The notes: a model not told the origin generated them from the letters alone. A stretch of 64,000 bases of DNA from Leucobacter tenebrionis (GCF_019884725.1 NZ_CP082322.1:62001-126000), one strand, 5' to 3'. Positions 8,394-17,946 are shown, numbered from the stretch's first letter. Numbers and translations: made by a program.

Positions 8394-10175
8394 ATGGCTA
8401 CCACCGAGACCAGCGACGATACGAGCGTCGACCATCCGCGGACGGATCCCGCAGCCCCGCGTGAGCGGTCGCTCGGCGGCGGTCCGCTCGAGAGCGTCGA
8501 ACTCGGCAGCTCGTTCGCGGATCGCATCCCCGAGCTCGCCCTGCCCTGGAAGGCGATGCGGCCCGAGCATCCGGCGATCCTCGCCCTGAATGAACCGCTC
8601 GCCCGCGAGCTGGGGATCGATCCAGGTTCCCTGCGAGGGGAGCGCGGCGTGCGCTGGCTGCTCGGCAACGAGCTCTCCGAGGGCAGCAGGCCCGTGGCGC
8701 AGGTCTACTCGGGGCATCAGTTCGGCGCCTACTCGCCGAGACTCGGCGACGGCCGCGCGCTGCTGCTCGGCGAGATCGTCGATGCGGCCGGGACCATGCG
8801 AGACCTGCACCTGAAGGGATCGGGCCGCACGCCGTTCGCGCGCGGCGGAGACGGCTTCGCCGCGGTCGGACCGATGCTGCGCGAGTACCTCATGGGTGAG
8901 GCCATGCACGCCCTCGGTATCCCCACGACCCGCGCGCTCACCGTCGTCGCGACGGGGCAGCGGGTCATGCGCGACGACTCGCTCGACCCGCTGCCCGGTG
9001 CCGTGCTCGCGAGGGTCGCGAGCAGCCACCTCCGCGTCGGCACCTTCCAGTACGCGCGATCCCTCGGGGACATCGAACTGCTGCGGCGCCTCGCCGACTT
9101 CGCGATCGAGCGGCACTACCCCGAGCTCGCAGCCCGAGAGCACCCCTATCTCGCGCTGCTGGAGGCTGTGATCGATGCGCAGGCGCGCCTCGTCGCCTCC
9201 TGGATGCTCGTCGGCTTCGTGCACGGCGTCATGAACACCGACAACATGACGATCTCAGGGGAGACCATCGACTACGGGCCGTGCGCGTTCATGGACGCGT
9301 ACGACCCGGCGACGGTGTTCAGCTCGATCGACCATCGCGGCCGATACGCCTACGGGGCACAGCCGGCCGTCGCGGGATGGAATCTCACACGATTCGCCGA
9401 AGCCGTGCTGCCGCTGCTCTCGGACGACCCCGGCGAGGCCGAGCGGCTCGCGCTCGGGGCGCTGCAGCGCTTCGGGGGAGCCTACGACGAGGCCTGGACC
9501 GCGGGGATGCGGCGCAAGCTCGGTCTGGCGAGCGGGGACGCGGACCGGGCTGCCGGGGGCGCTGGGGCTGCTGGGGTCACTGGGACTGCTGGGGTCACTG
9601 GGGCTGCCGGGGCTGCTGAGGCCACTGGGGCTGCCGGGGGCAGCGGGGCCGCTGAGGCCGCCGGGACCGCCGATGATGAGGTCGCGCCGTCTGCCGATGA
9701 TGAGTCGGTGGCCGCGCTCGCCGCGGAGCTGCTGCGCGAGTTGCACGAGCAGGGGCTGGATTACACGGGAGCGTTCCGCGCCCTCGCCGAGGCGGCCCGG
9801 GTGCGGGGCGGCCGGGGTGCCGGCGGTGTTGCTGGTGCTGGTGGCGCTGGTGCTGGCTCTGGCGGCGGTGCCGGGGGTGCGGAGCCCGAATCCTATGCGG
9901 AGCTGTTCCGAGACGGGAGGGAGCCGGGCCCCTGGTTCGAGCGCTGGCTCTCGCTCAGCCCCGATCCCGCTGCCATGGACGCGGTCAACCCGGTCTACAT
10001 CCCTCGCAACCACCTCGTGGACGAGGCGCTCGTCGCGGCGACGGACGGGGATCTCGCCCCCTTCGAGGAGCTGCTCGATGCTGTGACGAGGCCGTACGCG
10101 GTGCGGCCCGGTCTCGAGCGGTATGCGGCTCCCGACCCCGAGGGGCGCCGTCACATCACCTACTGCGGGACGTGA
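8394..10175 (+). CDS. selO: Protein adenylyltransferase SelO (YdiU family) with low-complexity inserts
   Basis: SelO transfers AMP from ATP to Ser/Thr/Tyr of proteins through an inverted pseudokinase fold. Visible family segments: [32 protein letters not shown] (around 104-123), [37 protein letters not shown], and the metal/catalytic region [20 protein letters not shown] near 274-293 (NTDN with the following DYGP). The 593-residue chain contains two Gly/Ala/Thr-rich inserts near 383-432 and 476-496, encoded by imperfect repeats of GGGGCTGCTGGGGTCACT type. It ends CGT, not with the selenocysteine tail known in some SelO proteins. A likely leaderless start is at ATG 8394. Confidence 0.88.
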   Translation: MATTETSDDTSVDHPRTDPAAPRERSLGGGPLESVELGSSFADRIPELALPWKAMRPEHPAILALNEPLARELGIDPGSLRGERGVRWLLGNELSEGSRPVAQVYSGHQFGAYSPRLGDGRALLLGEIVDAAGTMRDLHLKGSGRTPFARGGDGFAAVGPMLREYLMGEAMHALGIPTTRALTVVATGQRVMRDDSLDPLPGAVLARVASSHLRVGTFQYARSLGDIELLRRLADFAIERHYPELAAREHPYLALLEAVIDAQARLVASWMLVGFVHGVMNTDNMTISGETIDYGPCAFMDAYDPATVFSSIDHRGRYAYGAQPAVAGWNLTRFAEAVLPLLSDDPGEAERLALGALQRFGGAYDEAWTAGMRRKLGLASGDADRAAGGAGAAGVTGTAGVTGAAGAAEATGAAGGSGAAEAAGTADDEVAPSADDESVAALAAELLRELHEQGLDYTGAFRALAEAARVRGGRGAGGVAGAGGAGAGSGGGAGGAEPESYAELFRDGREPGPWFERWLSLSPDPAAMDAVNPVYIPRNHLVDEALVAATDGDLAPFEELLDAVTRPYAVRPGLERYAAPDPEGRRHITYCGT

Positions 10176-10360
10176 GTTCTCCCGAGCATCGCCGCCGCTC
10201 CGCGCCGGTCCTGCAGGTTCTTCGAGTCCCCAGACTTCTGCGATGAAGATCCTTCGGCCGACGTGAATGCCTCGTCGAAGTTGATGCGGGGTTTATAAAT
10301 ATCCAGTTCAGGGGCTGATTTTCGTCCAAGAATGTCAGTGGTGGCTGCGAGACTGCGGTC

Positions 10361-12169
10361 ATGCGAAATCTTCCGTTCCCCGATGGCAGCCCCCAGCTGC
10401 GCAGCCTGGGTGCGCTGGTGACAAGATATGCCGACGCGACTCGGCAGATCCGCAAGATCGAAGCGGAGCGGTTGTGGCTGCTCATCGAGATGGGGCGGCT
10501 CGCGCATGAGGAGTCGCTGCGTCTGGGGCGCCGGCCCTCCCGCAGCGACGGCGCTCCGGGCGACGATGCGGTCGGCGATGGGGGCGGCGGTGATAAGGCC
10601 GATGATGGCGGCCCCGGTGATAAGATCGGTGAGGGTGCCGTGGGTGATAGGCCCCCGGGCGGTGGAGCCCTCGGCGACGTGGCCAGTGTGAGCGGCGCGG
10701 CGGCTGAGATGAGCTACCGTACCGTGGCCGCGGAGGTGGGGTTCGCCGTGCGAACAGCGGATCGCGAGGTGATGCGCGACCTGGAGCTCGCGATGCGGCT
10801 CGACAGCGATCACCCGGTGCTGCACGAGCAGATGAGCGCGGGGCGGATCGGAGTGCCCCATGCTCGGGCGGTGGTCGATGCCGGCGGAATCATCGCGGAA
10901 GACCGGGATCGTGCCGCCTACGGAGCCGAGATGGCCGGGATCGCGGTGGAAGAGACCCCGAATCGGGTGAGACGTCTGGCGAGAGTGGTCGCTGCGAAGT
11001 ACGTGCCCGAGCGTGAGGAGCGAGAACGAGTTGCGCAGCGTCTGCGTGCGCGAGTCGAAGTGGTCGACCTCGACGACGGGCTGGCGGAGTTGCGGGCGGT
11101 CATGGAGGCCGTGCATGCGCACGCGATCAAGGATCGTCTCACGAGGCAGGCCCGTTCAGTTCAGAGGCGCGAGCTGTCCTCTGCCCGAGATGCCGAAGGG
11201 CGGGCGGTGCGGGGGAGCCCTGCCGGTTGCCCGGGTGATGCCGGTCGTGCGGATGGTTCTGGTCGTGCGGCTGGTTCCGGTCCCGCGAGTAATGCCAGGA
11301 GCGCCGAAGTCGGAGCCGGCGGGGGAAGCAGCGGTGGGGACGGTGCCTCTCTGCGCGGATCCGAGGCGCGCGCAGTGGCTGGGGTGCGCCCGCTCGATCA
11401 GATCCGGGTGAGTATTCTCACCGATGAGCTGCTGCACGCGGCTCCTTCCAACGAGACTGGTGACGTTGATCTTTCCGGTGTCAGCGCCCGCATCCAGGTC
11501 ACGGTCCCCGTCCTCGGCCTGTTGCCGGAGGAACAGCGCCCCGAGCATCGCACCGGTATCGCCGGGCTGCAGGGCGCGGCGATGCTCGCGGGTTGCGGGC
11601 CGATCGATACCGACACCGCGAGGTTTCTCGCGTCGATCCAGCCGACCTGGGACGCGGTGAGCTGCCACCCCGAAACCGGCGAAGTCCTGGCGGTCGACGC
11701 CTATCGGCCGAGCGAGGGCCTGCGGCGGCGGGTGTTCGCGCGTGACCAGCACTGCCGGTACCCGGGATGCCTCGTCGTTCCCCACCGTGCCGACATCGAT
11801 CACGCAGTCGATGCCGCCCTCGGCGGGGCGACGGCCACCGACAACCTGCAGGTGCTGTGCCGCTACCATCACACGATCAAGCACAACACGGGAGTCGAGG
11901 CACGCATGCTCCCCGACGGCGAGATCCGCTGGGTCTCTCCGCTCGGCACGGTGATCACCGACAGGCCGCGCTCACGGGTAGCTTTCAGACCCGTGCCCCC
12001 GCATGACGAAGACCCGAGCCCACCGGGAGCCGGTCAGGCGCGTCGCGGGCGACACCCCGGTGCCTCGGCCGGGCCGAAGCCGCGAAGCCATCCAGGAGAC
12101 AACGCTCGGGAGAAAGCTCGGGAGAAAGTTCGAGAGAAAGCCCTGAAGCCGGAAGAGTGTCCGTTCTGA
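10361..12169 (+). CDS. DUF222-HNH endonuclease family protein (13E12-type)
   Basis: A 602-residue protein. The N-terminal ~350 residues are of DUF222 type (VTRYADATRQIRKIEAERLW, ARAVVDAGGIIA), interrupted by Gly/Asp-rich (about 63-110) and Ser/Gly-rich (about 285-330) low-complexity stretches. The C-terminus has an HNH fold: DQHCRYPGCLVVPHRADIDH, then GGATATDNLQVLCRYHHTIKH, with the Cys pair and His residues in place (about 460-510). This family occurs in many copies in actinobacterial genomes, including the REP13E12 repeats of mycobacteria, and may act in mobile DNA; its role is unknown. The upstream gap 10176-10360 is clearly AT-richer than the surroundings. Confidence 0.85.
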   Translation: MRNLPFPDGSPQLRSLGALVTRYADATRQIRKIEAERLWLLIEMGRLAHEESLRLGRRPSRSDGAPGDDAVGDGGGGDKADDGGPGDKIGEGAVGDRPPGGGALGDVASVSGAAAEMSYRTVAAEVGFAVRTADREVMRDLELAMRLDSDHPVLHEQMSAGRIGVPHARAVVDAGGIIAEDRDRAAYGAEMAGIAVEETPNRVRRLARVVAAKYVPEREERERVAQRLRARVEVVDLDDGLAELRAVMEAVHAHAIKDRLTRQARSVQRRELSSARDAEGRAVRGSPAGCPGDAGRADGSGRAAGSGPASNARSAEVGAGGGSSGGDGASLRGSEARAVAGVRPLDQIRVSILTDELLHAAPSNETGDVDLSGVSARIQVTVPVLGLLPEEQRPEHRTGIAGLQGAAMLAGCGPIDTDTARFLASIQPTWDAVSCHPETGEVLAVDAYRPSEGLRRRVFARDQHCRYPGCLVVPHRADIDHAVDAALGGATATDNLQVLCRYHHTIKHNTGVEARMLPDGEIRWVSPLGTVITDRPRSRVAFRPVPPHDEDPSPPGAGQARRGRHPGASAGPKPRSHPGDNAREKAREKVREKALKPEECPF

Positions 12170-12422
12170 ACGCGTTCGCAGTTCTGTCCAGTACCTTGGC
12201 TGTCCGGCGCGCTCGTGAGGCGGCAAAGTGCTGCTACCGGTGGCGTCAGAGCGCGTGGCTTTCGAGCCGGTCGCGCCCTCGAAGGTATGGTGGCATAGAG
12301 AGTGCAGGTCCCGGTATGACCGGCCCGACACGCGAAGGAGCGCATCGTGGGGCTCGGGGTACGGGGAAGGCAGCGTACGTACGCCGCAGCACAGCCGGCA
12401 CGAGCACAGGGAGGCATGCACC

Positions 12423-13376
12423 GTGACTGATTCTCAGCAGCGGTCCGCGATCGTCACCGGAGCCGCGAAGGGACTGGGAAGGGCGATCGCCCTCGAACTC
12501 GCGCGACGCGGGGAGCGGGTGGCCCTGCTCGACCTCGATGTCGAGGGCGCAGCCGAAACGGCGCGGCTGATCCGGGAAACGATCGCTGACGCGGGCACCA
12601 TCGCTGACGCGGGCACGACCGCCGGCGCGAGTCCTGGTGCTGGTGTGGCGGCCGGCGCGGGCACGATCGCGGGAGTCGGAGCCGGAGCGGGGGCGGGAGC
12701 GGGCACGATCGCGGGCGCGAGTGCCGACGCCGGTGCCAGTGCCGACGCCGGTGCCAGTGCCAGTGCCGGCCCCCGACCGGTAGCAGAACCCTTCGCCGTC
12801 GATGTGAGCGACGAGGAGAGCGTGCGCGTCGCGGTGTCAGAGGTGGCGAGCCGCCTCGGCCCTCCGCTGATCCTGGTGAACAACGCGGGCGTGCTGCGCG
12901 ACGACCTGCTGTTCAAGATGCCCCTCGAGAACTGGGATCTGGTGATGGACGTGCACCTGCGTGGGGCCTTCCTGATGAGCCGCGAGGTGCAGCAGCACAT
13001 GGTGCAGAGCGGCTGGGGGCGCATCGTCAACATCTCGAGCACCTCCGCCCTCGGCAATGCGGGCCAGGCGAACTACTCCGCGGCGAAGGCGGGTATCCAG
13101 GGCTTCACGAAGACCCTCGCCATCGAACTCGGCCGGTTCGGGATCACCGCGAACGCGGTCGCGCCCGGCTTCACCGTGACGGACATGACGCGCACCGTGG
13201 CGGAGCGGCTCGGCATCAGCTTCGACGAACTCGTCGAACGCGAAGCGGCCGCGGTGCCCGTCCGGCGCGTCGGAGCGCCCGAGGACGTCGCGAACGCCGT
13301 GGCCTTCTTCGCGTCCGAGGCGAGCAGCTTCGTCTCCGGTCAGGTGCTCTACGTGTCCGGGGGCCCGTGCGGCTGA
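12423..13376 (+). CDS. SDR-family 3-oxoacyl-ACP reductase-like protein with an Ala/Gly insert
   Basis: FabG-like NAD(P)H-dependent reductase, 317 residues from GTG 12423. The cofactor motif TGAAKGLG lies at 12-19, then NNAGV, the catalytic Ser in NISSTSALG, and the YSAAK Tyr/Lys pair near 218-222; the C-terminus YVSGGPCG is typical of the FabG group. Residues about 57-119 are an irregular Ala/Gly/Thr insert between the second helix and the next strand (FAVDVSD), where FabG proteins normally have only a few residues. It may be a fatty-acid or polyketide-type reductase; no pathway gene adjoins it. Confidence 0.85.
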   Translation: MTDSQQRSAIVTGAAKGLGRAIALELARRGERVALLDLDVEGAAETARLIRETIADAGTIADAGTTAGASPGAGVAAGAGTIAGVGAGAGAGAGTIAGASADAGASADAGASASAGPRPVAEPFAVDVSDEESVRVAVSEVASRLGPPLILVNNAGVLRDDLLFKMPLENWDLVMDVHLRGAFLMSREVQQHMVQSGWGRIVNISSTSALGNAGQANYSAAKAGIQGFTKTLAIELGRFGITANAVAPGFTVTDMTRTVAERLGISFDELVEREAAAVPVRRVGAPEDVANAVAFFASEASSFVSGQVLYVSGGPCG

Positions 13377-13405
13377 AGCCGGCGCCGGACGGGCACTCGG
13401 CGAGG

Positions 13406-13954
13406 CTAGGCGGTCTGGCCGCGGTGCTTGCCCTCCGCGATCTCCTCGACCAGCTTCGCGTTGAAGGCGGGCAGGTCGTCGGGGGTCCGGCTCGTCACGA
13501 GGCCCTGATCCACCACGACCTCCTCGTCCACCCAGGTCGCTCCCGCGTTCCGCAGATCGGTTCGCAGGCTCGGGTACGACGTCACCTTCCGTCCCTGCAG
13601 CACATCGGCGTCGGCGAGGATCCAGCCTCCGTGGCAGATCGCCCCGACCGGCTTGTGCTGCTCGAAGAAATCGCGGGTGAACGCCACCGCGTGCTCGTCC
13701 ATGCGGATGTGATCTCCGTTCACGACCCCGCCCGGCAGCACCAGCGCGTCGTAGTCGCCTGCGCTGACATCCGAGGTGGCGCGGCTCACGTTGGCCTCGT
13801 GACCGTTCTTGCCCCGGATCGTGCCCGTGTTCGTCGATACGATATCGACCTCGGCCCCGTGCTCCTTCACCGCGGCGAGAGGCTCCGTCAGCTCGGAATC
13901 CTCGAACCCGTTCGTTGCGAGGATCGCTACGCGCTTTCCGCTCAGATGCGACAT
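13406..13954 (-). CDS. DJ-1/PfpI family protein (type 1 glutamine amidotransferase-like)
   Basis: A 182-residue single-domain protein. Early strand RVAILATNGFEDSELTEPL contains the conserved Glu/Asp region, VLPGG precedes the nucleophile elbow, and AICHGGWIL holds the reactive Cys with the adjoining His. Length and motifs match PfpI/YhbO/deglycase proteins that deal with damaged (glycated) proteins and nucleotides or stress. GAGAACACC precedes the ATG at 13952-13954. It is convergent with the SDR gene and divergent from the next gene. Confidence 0.88.
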   Translation of the reverse strand: MSHLSGKRVAILATNGFEDSELTEPLAAVKEHGAEVDIVSTNTGTIRGKNGHEANVSRATSDVSAGDYDALVLPGGVVNGDHIRMDEHAVAFTRDFFEQHKPVGAICHGGWILADADVLQGRKVTSYPSLRTDLRNAGATWVDEEVVVDQGLVTSRTPDDLPAFNAKLVEEIAEGKHRGQTA

Positions 13955-14070
13955 GGTGTTCTCCAATCTCGTGGCGTGCGTCGGACACCTCCAGTCAATC
14001 GCCTCGCCATATCGCTTTGCACCCCGTTGCGCGCACCCGTTCGATTCGCTATCTTGCGGCACCCGGTTCC

Positions 14071-14175
14071 TGCGCCCTGCGCTGACCGCCCGGTTCCGGC
14101 GCCCGGCGCCGGATTCCCTGCGCCCTGCGCTGACCGCCCGGCTCCTTCGCCCTGCGCCCTGCGCCGACCGCCCGG
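14071..14175. repeat. Three dispersed copies of a 23-bp repeat
   Basis: The units at 14071-14093 and 14119-14141 are identical (core CTGCGCTGACCGCCCGG); the unit at 14153-14175 differs by one base (CTGCGCCGACCGCCCGG). Spacing is 48 and 34 nt. Direct repeats without dyad symmetry between them. Confidence 0.8.
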
Positions 14176-14286
14176 CTCCTTCGCCCTGCGTCCTGCGCTC
14201 CGCACTCCGCGCCCAACACTCAACACTCAGCGCCCAGCGCCCAGCTCCCTCGCTGCCCGGGCCTGTCGCCCTCGGGCCCCGGCGCG

Positions 14287-14292
14287 TAGGGT
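14287..14292 (+). promoter_or_regulatory. -10 hexamer for a leaderless gene
   Basis: TAGGGT ends 7 nt before the ATG at 14300. No Shine-Dalgarno sequence lies between them. Confidence 0.45.
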
Positions 14293-14299
14293 GGATCCC

Positions 14300-14953
14300 A
14301 TGGCACGCATCATTCTCTTCGGCGGACACGGCAAGATCGCGCTCCTCGCGGAGCCGCTGCTCACGGAGCGAGGCGACTCGGTCACCGCGGTGATCCGCAA
14401 TCCCGACCACGCCGACGACGTGCGCGCCACCGGAGCCGAGCCGCTCGTCGCCGACATCGAGCAACTGGACGTCGCCGAACTCGAGCGCCTGATCGCGGGG
14501 CACGACGCGGTCGTGTGGTCTGCGGGCGCCGGCGGGGGTAATCCCGAGCGCACCCGCGCGGTGGACCTCGATGCTGCGGTGCGCACCATGGACGCGGCCG
14601 AGCGCTCGGGAGTGCGGCGCTACGTGATGGTCTCGTACTTCAGGTCGTCGCGCGATCACGGCGTCGATCCGGGCGACTCGTTCTTCGCCTACGCCGAAGC
14701 CAAGGCGGCGGCCGACGAGCATCTGCGGGCGTCCTCGCTCGACTGGACCGTGCTCGGCCCGAGCAGGCTGACCCTCGATCCCGGCACCGGTCGGATCGAC
14801 ACGGCGGCGGATCGCTCGGGCAGCGTGCCGCGCGCCGACGTCGCAGCGGTGATCGCCGCGGTGCTGGCCGACGACAGCACCGTCGGGCGCACCATCCGCT
14901 TCAACTCGGGTGACACGCCGATCCCCGAGGCGGTGGCCGCCGCACATGCGTGA
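14300..14953 (+). CDS. NAD(P)-binding SDR_a5/YwnB-like protein
   Basis: A 217-residue Rossmann protein beginning ARIILFGGHGKIALLAEPLL, where GGHGKIA is the GxxGxxA dinucleotide motif. Further family segments are VWSAGAGGG, RYVMVSYFRS, FAYAEAKAAADEHLRASSL (containing the Tyr/Lys region) and WTVLGPSRLTLDPGTG. It resembles NmrA/YwnB-type NAD(P)-binding oxidoreductase or regulator proteins of unknown substrate. A related protein is encoded at 41020. A leaderless start is likely at 14300. Confidence 0.8.
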   Translation: MARIILFGGHGKIALLAEPLLTERGDSVTAVIRNPDHADDVRATGAEPLVADIEQLDVAELERLIAGHDAVVWSAGAGGGNPERTRAVDLDAAVRTMDAAERSGVRRYVMVSYFRSSRDHGVDPGDSFFAYAEAKAAADEHLRASSLDWTVLGPSRLTLDPGTGRIDTAADRSGSVPRADVAAVIAAVLADDSTVGRTIRFNSGDTPIPEAVAAAHA

Positions 14954-15048
14954 CTAGGTCGGTGGCGGGCGGCGGACCTCGACCTCGCCGCCGCATCCAT
15001 CGTCAGCGCGCTGCCGCCGCGGGATCCACGATGCGCGGGTCTCCCGGG

Positions 15049-15054
15049 TAGAAT
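15049..15054 (+). promoter_or_regulatory. -10 hexamer for the leaderless DUF1345 gene
   Basis: TAGAAT (extended -10 context GGGTAGAAT) ends 7 nt before the ATG at 15062. Confidence 0.5.
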
Positions 15055-15061
15055 CGCTGGG

Positions 15062-15787
15062 ATGATCCGCGGCAGAGTGCGGCGCAGGGCGCCACGAGTG
15101 GTCCCGATCCGATACGACGACGGCTTCCGGGGCGGCATCGCGATGCTGGTGTCGAGCCCGATCCTCGCCGCTCCGCTCATCGTGCTGGGACGCGCCGGGC
15201 TGCGTGAGAATCCCGGGCTCGTGCTCGCCGCGCTGTGCGCGAGCTTCACCGTCTTCTTCCTCGTTTATCTGGTCTGGACGCACCTGCTCTTCTCCCGCGC
15301 CGATCCCGACGAGGCCCTGCGGATCGCCGCCGCGCAGCACCGGCGCGGAGCCAGCCGCCTCTCGAGGGTCATCGGTCTCAAGACCGCGGAGGACTGGGGT
15401 ATGACGGCCGCCCTCGTCGCACTGATGGTCTCGGTGGTCGCCGCGGTCTTCGGTGCGCGCGAGGGCGGCGACTGGATGCCGGCGCTCGTGCTCATCACGG
15501 TCGGCGCGTCGTGGGCGACCGTGGTGTACGCCTTCGCGCTGCGCTACTTCCGGCTGCACGCGGCAGGGGAGACCATCGAATTCAGGATCGTCGAGCGGCC
15601 CGACTTCACCGACTTCGTCTCGATGGCCGTGATGGTCTCGTCGGTGGGTGCGATGGCTGCGGGGGAGCCGCGCACGCGCGCGGGACTCGCCGCGGTGCGC
15701 ACCCACACCTTCATCTCCTTCGCCTTCAACGCCCTCGTCGTGGCGATGGCGGTCTCGCTCATCTCGAGCCTCATCACCGCGGGCTGA
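15062..15787 (+). CDS. DUF1345 family membrane protein
   Basis: A 241-residue integral membrane protein with about five to six hydrophobic segments (FRGGIAMLVSSPILAAPLIV, LVLAALCASFTVFFLVYLV, a central pair, and the last AFNALVVAMAVSLISSLI). The soluble stretch RIVERPDFTDFVSMAVMVSS and the following RTHTFISFAFNALV are hallmarks of DUF1345. Function is unknown. The N-terminus is strongly basic. It probably starts without a leader and is convergent with the SDR gene that follows. Confidence 0.85.
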   Translation: MIRGRVRRRAPRVVPIRYDDGFRGGIAMLVSSPILAAPLIVLGRAGLRENPGLVLAALCASFTVFFLVYLVWTHLLFSRADPDEALRIAAAQHRRGASRLSRVIGLKTAEDWGMTAALVALMVSVVAAVFGAREGGDWMPALVLITVGASWATVVYAFALRYFRLHAAGETIEFRIVERPDFTDFVSMAVMVSSVGAMAAGEPRTRAGLAAVRTHTFISFAFNALVVAMAVSLISSLITAG

Positions 15788-15878
15788 GCGAGGCGACCCG
15801 GCTCGCGGTCGATCTTGCCGTAGCTCGCCGCCGTCGACGCGGCGTATGCGGGAACCCGGCCCTCGGCGGCCGATCCCG

Positions 15879-16640
15879 TCACTCGCTCGTGGTGGTGGTC
15901 CGCTCGAGCACGCGATCGGGCAGCACCGCGATGATGGGTCGCAGCAGACGGTACCGCCAGTCCGAGACGACGACCGGCCGCCCGCGATAGAGGCCGCGCA
16001 GCCCCTCGCGGGCGACTCGGGCGGTGTCGGCCCACGCGATGCGCGGCAGGCGCGGCAGGTGATCCTCGCCCATGCGCACGTGGAACTCGGTGTCGAGGAG
16101 GCCCGGGCACAGCGCCGTGACGCGCACCCCGCGGGTACGGTAGCGGGCGCTGAGGGATCGCGAGAGCGACACGACCGCCGCTTTAGCCGCGCCGTACGTG
16201 CCGCTCGGCGTGAACGCCGCGACGCTCGCCACGTTCAGGATCCACCCGCGGCCTCGAGCCAGCATTCCGGGGATCGCCGCGTGCGCGAGCCGCAGCGGCA
16301 CCCACGAGAGCAGCTCGTGCAGGCGGCGCTCGTCGTCGATGCGGCTGACCTCGAAACCGTCGTAGACGCCGAAGCCCGCATTGCTGACGAGGATGTCGAC
16401 GGGCGAGCCGGCTTCCGAGACCCGGTGGGCGACGCGCTCGAGATCCTCGCGATCCGTGAGATCCGCGGCGAGCACCTCGACGCTCACGCGGTACTCCAGG
16501 CGCAGCCGATCCGCGAGCCGTTCGAGGCGCGCCCGATCGCGCGCGACCAGCACGACATCGATGCGCCGCTTGGCGAGCTGCCTGGCGATCTCGGCGCCGA
16601 GTCCCGCCGACGCCCCGGTGATGAGTGCGCGGTATCCCAT
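15879..16640 (-). CDS. SDR-family NAD(P)-dependent oxidoreductase
   Basis: A 253-residue classical SDR: cofactor motif TGASAGLG at about 8-15, D-L-T at AADLTD, NAG in VSNAGFG, catalytic Ser in NVASVAAF, and Tyr/Lys in YGAAKAAV. The C-terminal ~50 residues (WRYRLLRPIIAVLPDRVLERT) resemble the DltE/YqjQ-like group of short-chain reductases that act on lipids or unknown substrates. It lies 4 nt downstream of the YibE/F gene stop on the same strand (16641-16644), so the two may be cotranscribed. Confidence 0.85.
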   Translation of the reverse strand: MGYRALITGASAGLGAEIARQLAKRRIDVVLVARDRARLERLADRLRLEYRVSVEVLAADLTDREDLERVAHRVSEAGSPVDILVSNAGFGVYDGFEVSRIDDERRLHELLSWVPLRLAHAAIPGMLARGRGWILNVASVAAFTPSGTYGAAKAAVVSLSRSLSARYRTRGVRVTALCPGLLDTEFHVRMGEDHLPRLPRIAWADTARVAREGLRGLYRGRPVVVSDWRYRLLRPIIAVLPDRVLERTTTTSE

Positions 16641-16644
16641 GCGC

Positions 16645-17946
16645 TCAGTCTCTCATCGGCGACGGCTCCGACGCGCGCTGCGAGCTCATCGGCTCCCGCC
16701 CCTGCGGCGCGAGCACCGCCGCCACCCAGGTCGTGATGGGCACCGCGAGCACGAGCCCGATGCTCCCGCAGAGGGTGCGCACGACCTCGATCGCGATGTC
16801 CTCGTGGGTGAGCAGCGAGAGCAGCGGACGATCGTAGAGATAGAGCAGGATCAGCACTCCCAGTGCCGCTCCGACGTACGCGAAGAACACAGTGTACACC
16901 GTGGAGGCGATGTGGTCGCGGCCGATCCGCATGGCGCTCGCGTAGAGTTCCCGCCGCGGCATCGCGGGGGCGGCGGCCCGCAGCTCCCAGACCGACGACG
17001 CCTGCGTGATCGTGACGTCGTTGAGGATCCCGAGCCCGGCGACGATCACCGAGCAGCTGAGCAGCCCGCGGAAGTCGATGTGCTGCACCATGCCCGCGAG
17101 CACGCCCGAGGCTTCGTCCCCGATGCCGCTGAGGCGCGTCGCCTGCATGGCGAGCAGCGACACTCCGGCCATGATCGCGATGCCGCAGAGCGTGCCGATG
17201 AGCGCCGAGGTCGTGCGCATGTTGAAGCCGTGCACCAGGTAGAGGATCACGAACATGATCGCGCTCGCGGCGACGACTCCCACGAGCAGACCGGGCGCGC
17301 CGGTCACGAGCGCAGGCAGCAGGAAGGCGAGGATCACGGCCGCGCTGATCCCGAGCGCGAGCAGCGCCAGCAGGCCGCGGAGCCGGCCGACCGCGATCAC
17401 CACGGCGGCGAAGACCAGGGCGAGGATCGCGAGGGGCAGCCCGCGGAAGACTCCCGACACGCTGTAATCGTTGTTCAGCTCGTAGCGCGACCCCGCCTCC
17501 TGACCGGCGTGCGCCAGGAGCTCGAGGCGGTCTCCCGGTTGCAGGTCGGCGCGGGTGATAGCGCCGCGGACGGGGAGGTCGATGACCCGTCCGGCGTCAT
17601 CCCCGGTCCTCAGGCCGATGGCGAGGGTCACGCACCCGTCGGAGTGGGCTTGGGTCTGGGCCTGGGCCTGAGTCTGGGCCTGGGGCTGGGGCTGAGGTGG
17701 GGCCTGTGCCTGTGCCTGTGCCTGTGGCTGAGGTTTTGCTTGTGCGGGCAGTTCGCAGCCCTCCGAGAGGCTCAGCAGCTCGCCCGTCTCGAACGTGGTG
17801 TCGGCGGCGACGAAGGGGGTTCGCTCCGCCACCCGACTCACCTCCGCGTAGTCGGGCCAGAGCGCCGCGAGCCCCCCGGCGGTGACCGCGGCGATCAGCG
17901 CGAGGAGCGCGGCGATCGCGAGCTTCGTAGGAGTAATGATTCTCAT
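16645..17946 (-). CDS. YibE/F family multipass membrane protein
   Basis: A 433-residue protein with one N-terminal membrane segment, an extracytoplasmic domain of about 150 residues, and about seven to eight C-terminal membrane helices. NNDYSVSGVFRGLPL, LVHGFNMRTTSALIGTL and GLGILNDVTITQASSVWEL are characteristic of YibE/F proteins. The outside domain holds a Gln/Pro/Ala repeat (about 70-100) encoded by hexanucleotide-like repeats. The family's transport activity is undetermined. The Zur-like palindrome covering its ATG suggests metal-dependent control and a link to the importer at 1276-6201. Confidence 0.85.
   Translation of the reverse strand: MRIITPTKLAIAALLALIAAVTAGGLAALWPDYAEVSRVAERTPFVAADTTFETGELLSLSEGCELPAQAKPQPQAQAQAQAPPQPQPQAQTQAQAQTQAHSDGCVTLAIGLRTGDDAGRVIDLPVRGAITRADLQPGDRLELLAHAGQEAGSRYELNNDYSVSGVFRGLPLAILALVFAAVVIAVGRLRGLLALLALGISAAVILAFLLPALVTGAPGLLVGVVAASAIMFVILYLVHGFNMRTTSALIGTLCGIAIMAGVSLLAMQATRLSGIGDEASGVLAGMVQHIDFRGLLSCSVIVAGLGILNDVTITQASSVWELRAAAPAMPRRELYASAMRIGRDHIASTVYTVFFAYVGAALGVLILLYLYDRPLLSLLTHEDIAIEVVRTLCGSIGLVLAVPITTWVAAVLAPQGREPMSSQRASEPSPMRD
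17645..17730. repeat. Hexanucleotide-like repeat inside the YibE/F gene
   Basis: Imperfect units of GGGCCT/GGGTCT/GTGCCT type encode an alternating Gln-Pro/Gln-Ala tract in the extracytoplasmic domain. The unit length is a multiple of three, so copy-number change would keep frame. Confidence 0.7.

Larger units (their letters stand above)
13955..14299. other. Gene-free divergent region with an imperfect repeat array
   Basis: This 345-bp gap between two divergent genes has no convincing ORF. Its right half holds three copies of a 23-nt unit (14071-14093, 14119-14141, 14153-14175) embedded in CCCTGCG-rich sequence, followed by CAACACTCA direct repeats near 14213-14229. The -10 element for the right-hand gene is at 14287-14292. 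Confidence 0.6.

Noticed and set aside
10200-10240. GGTTCTTCGAGTCCCC looks like a tRNA T-arm
   Set aside because: No anticodon or acceptor stem can be formed around it and no D-arm is present; no tRNA was found anywhere in the window.
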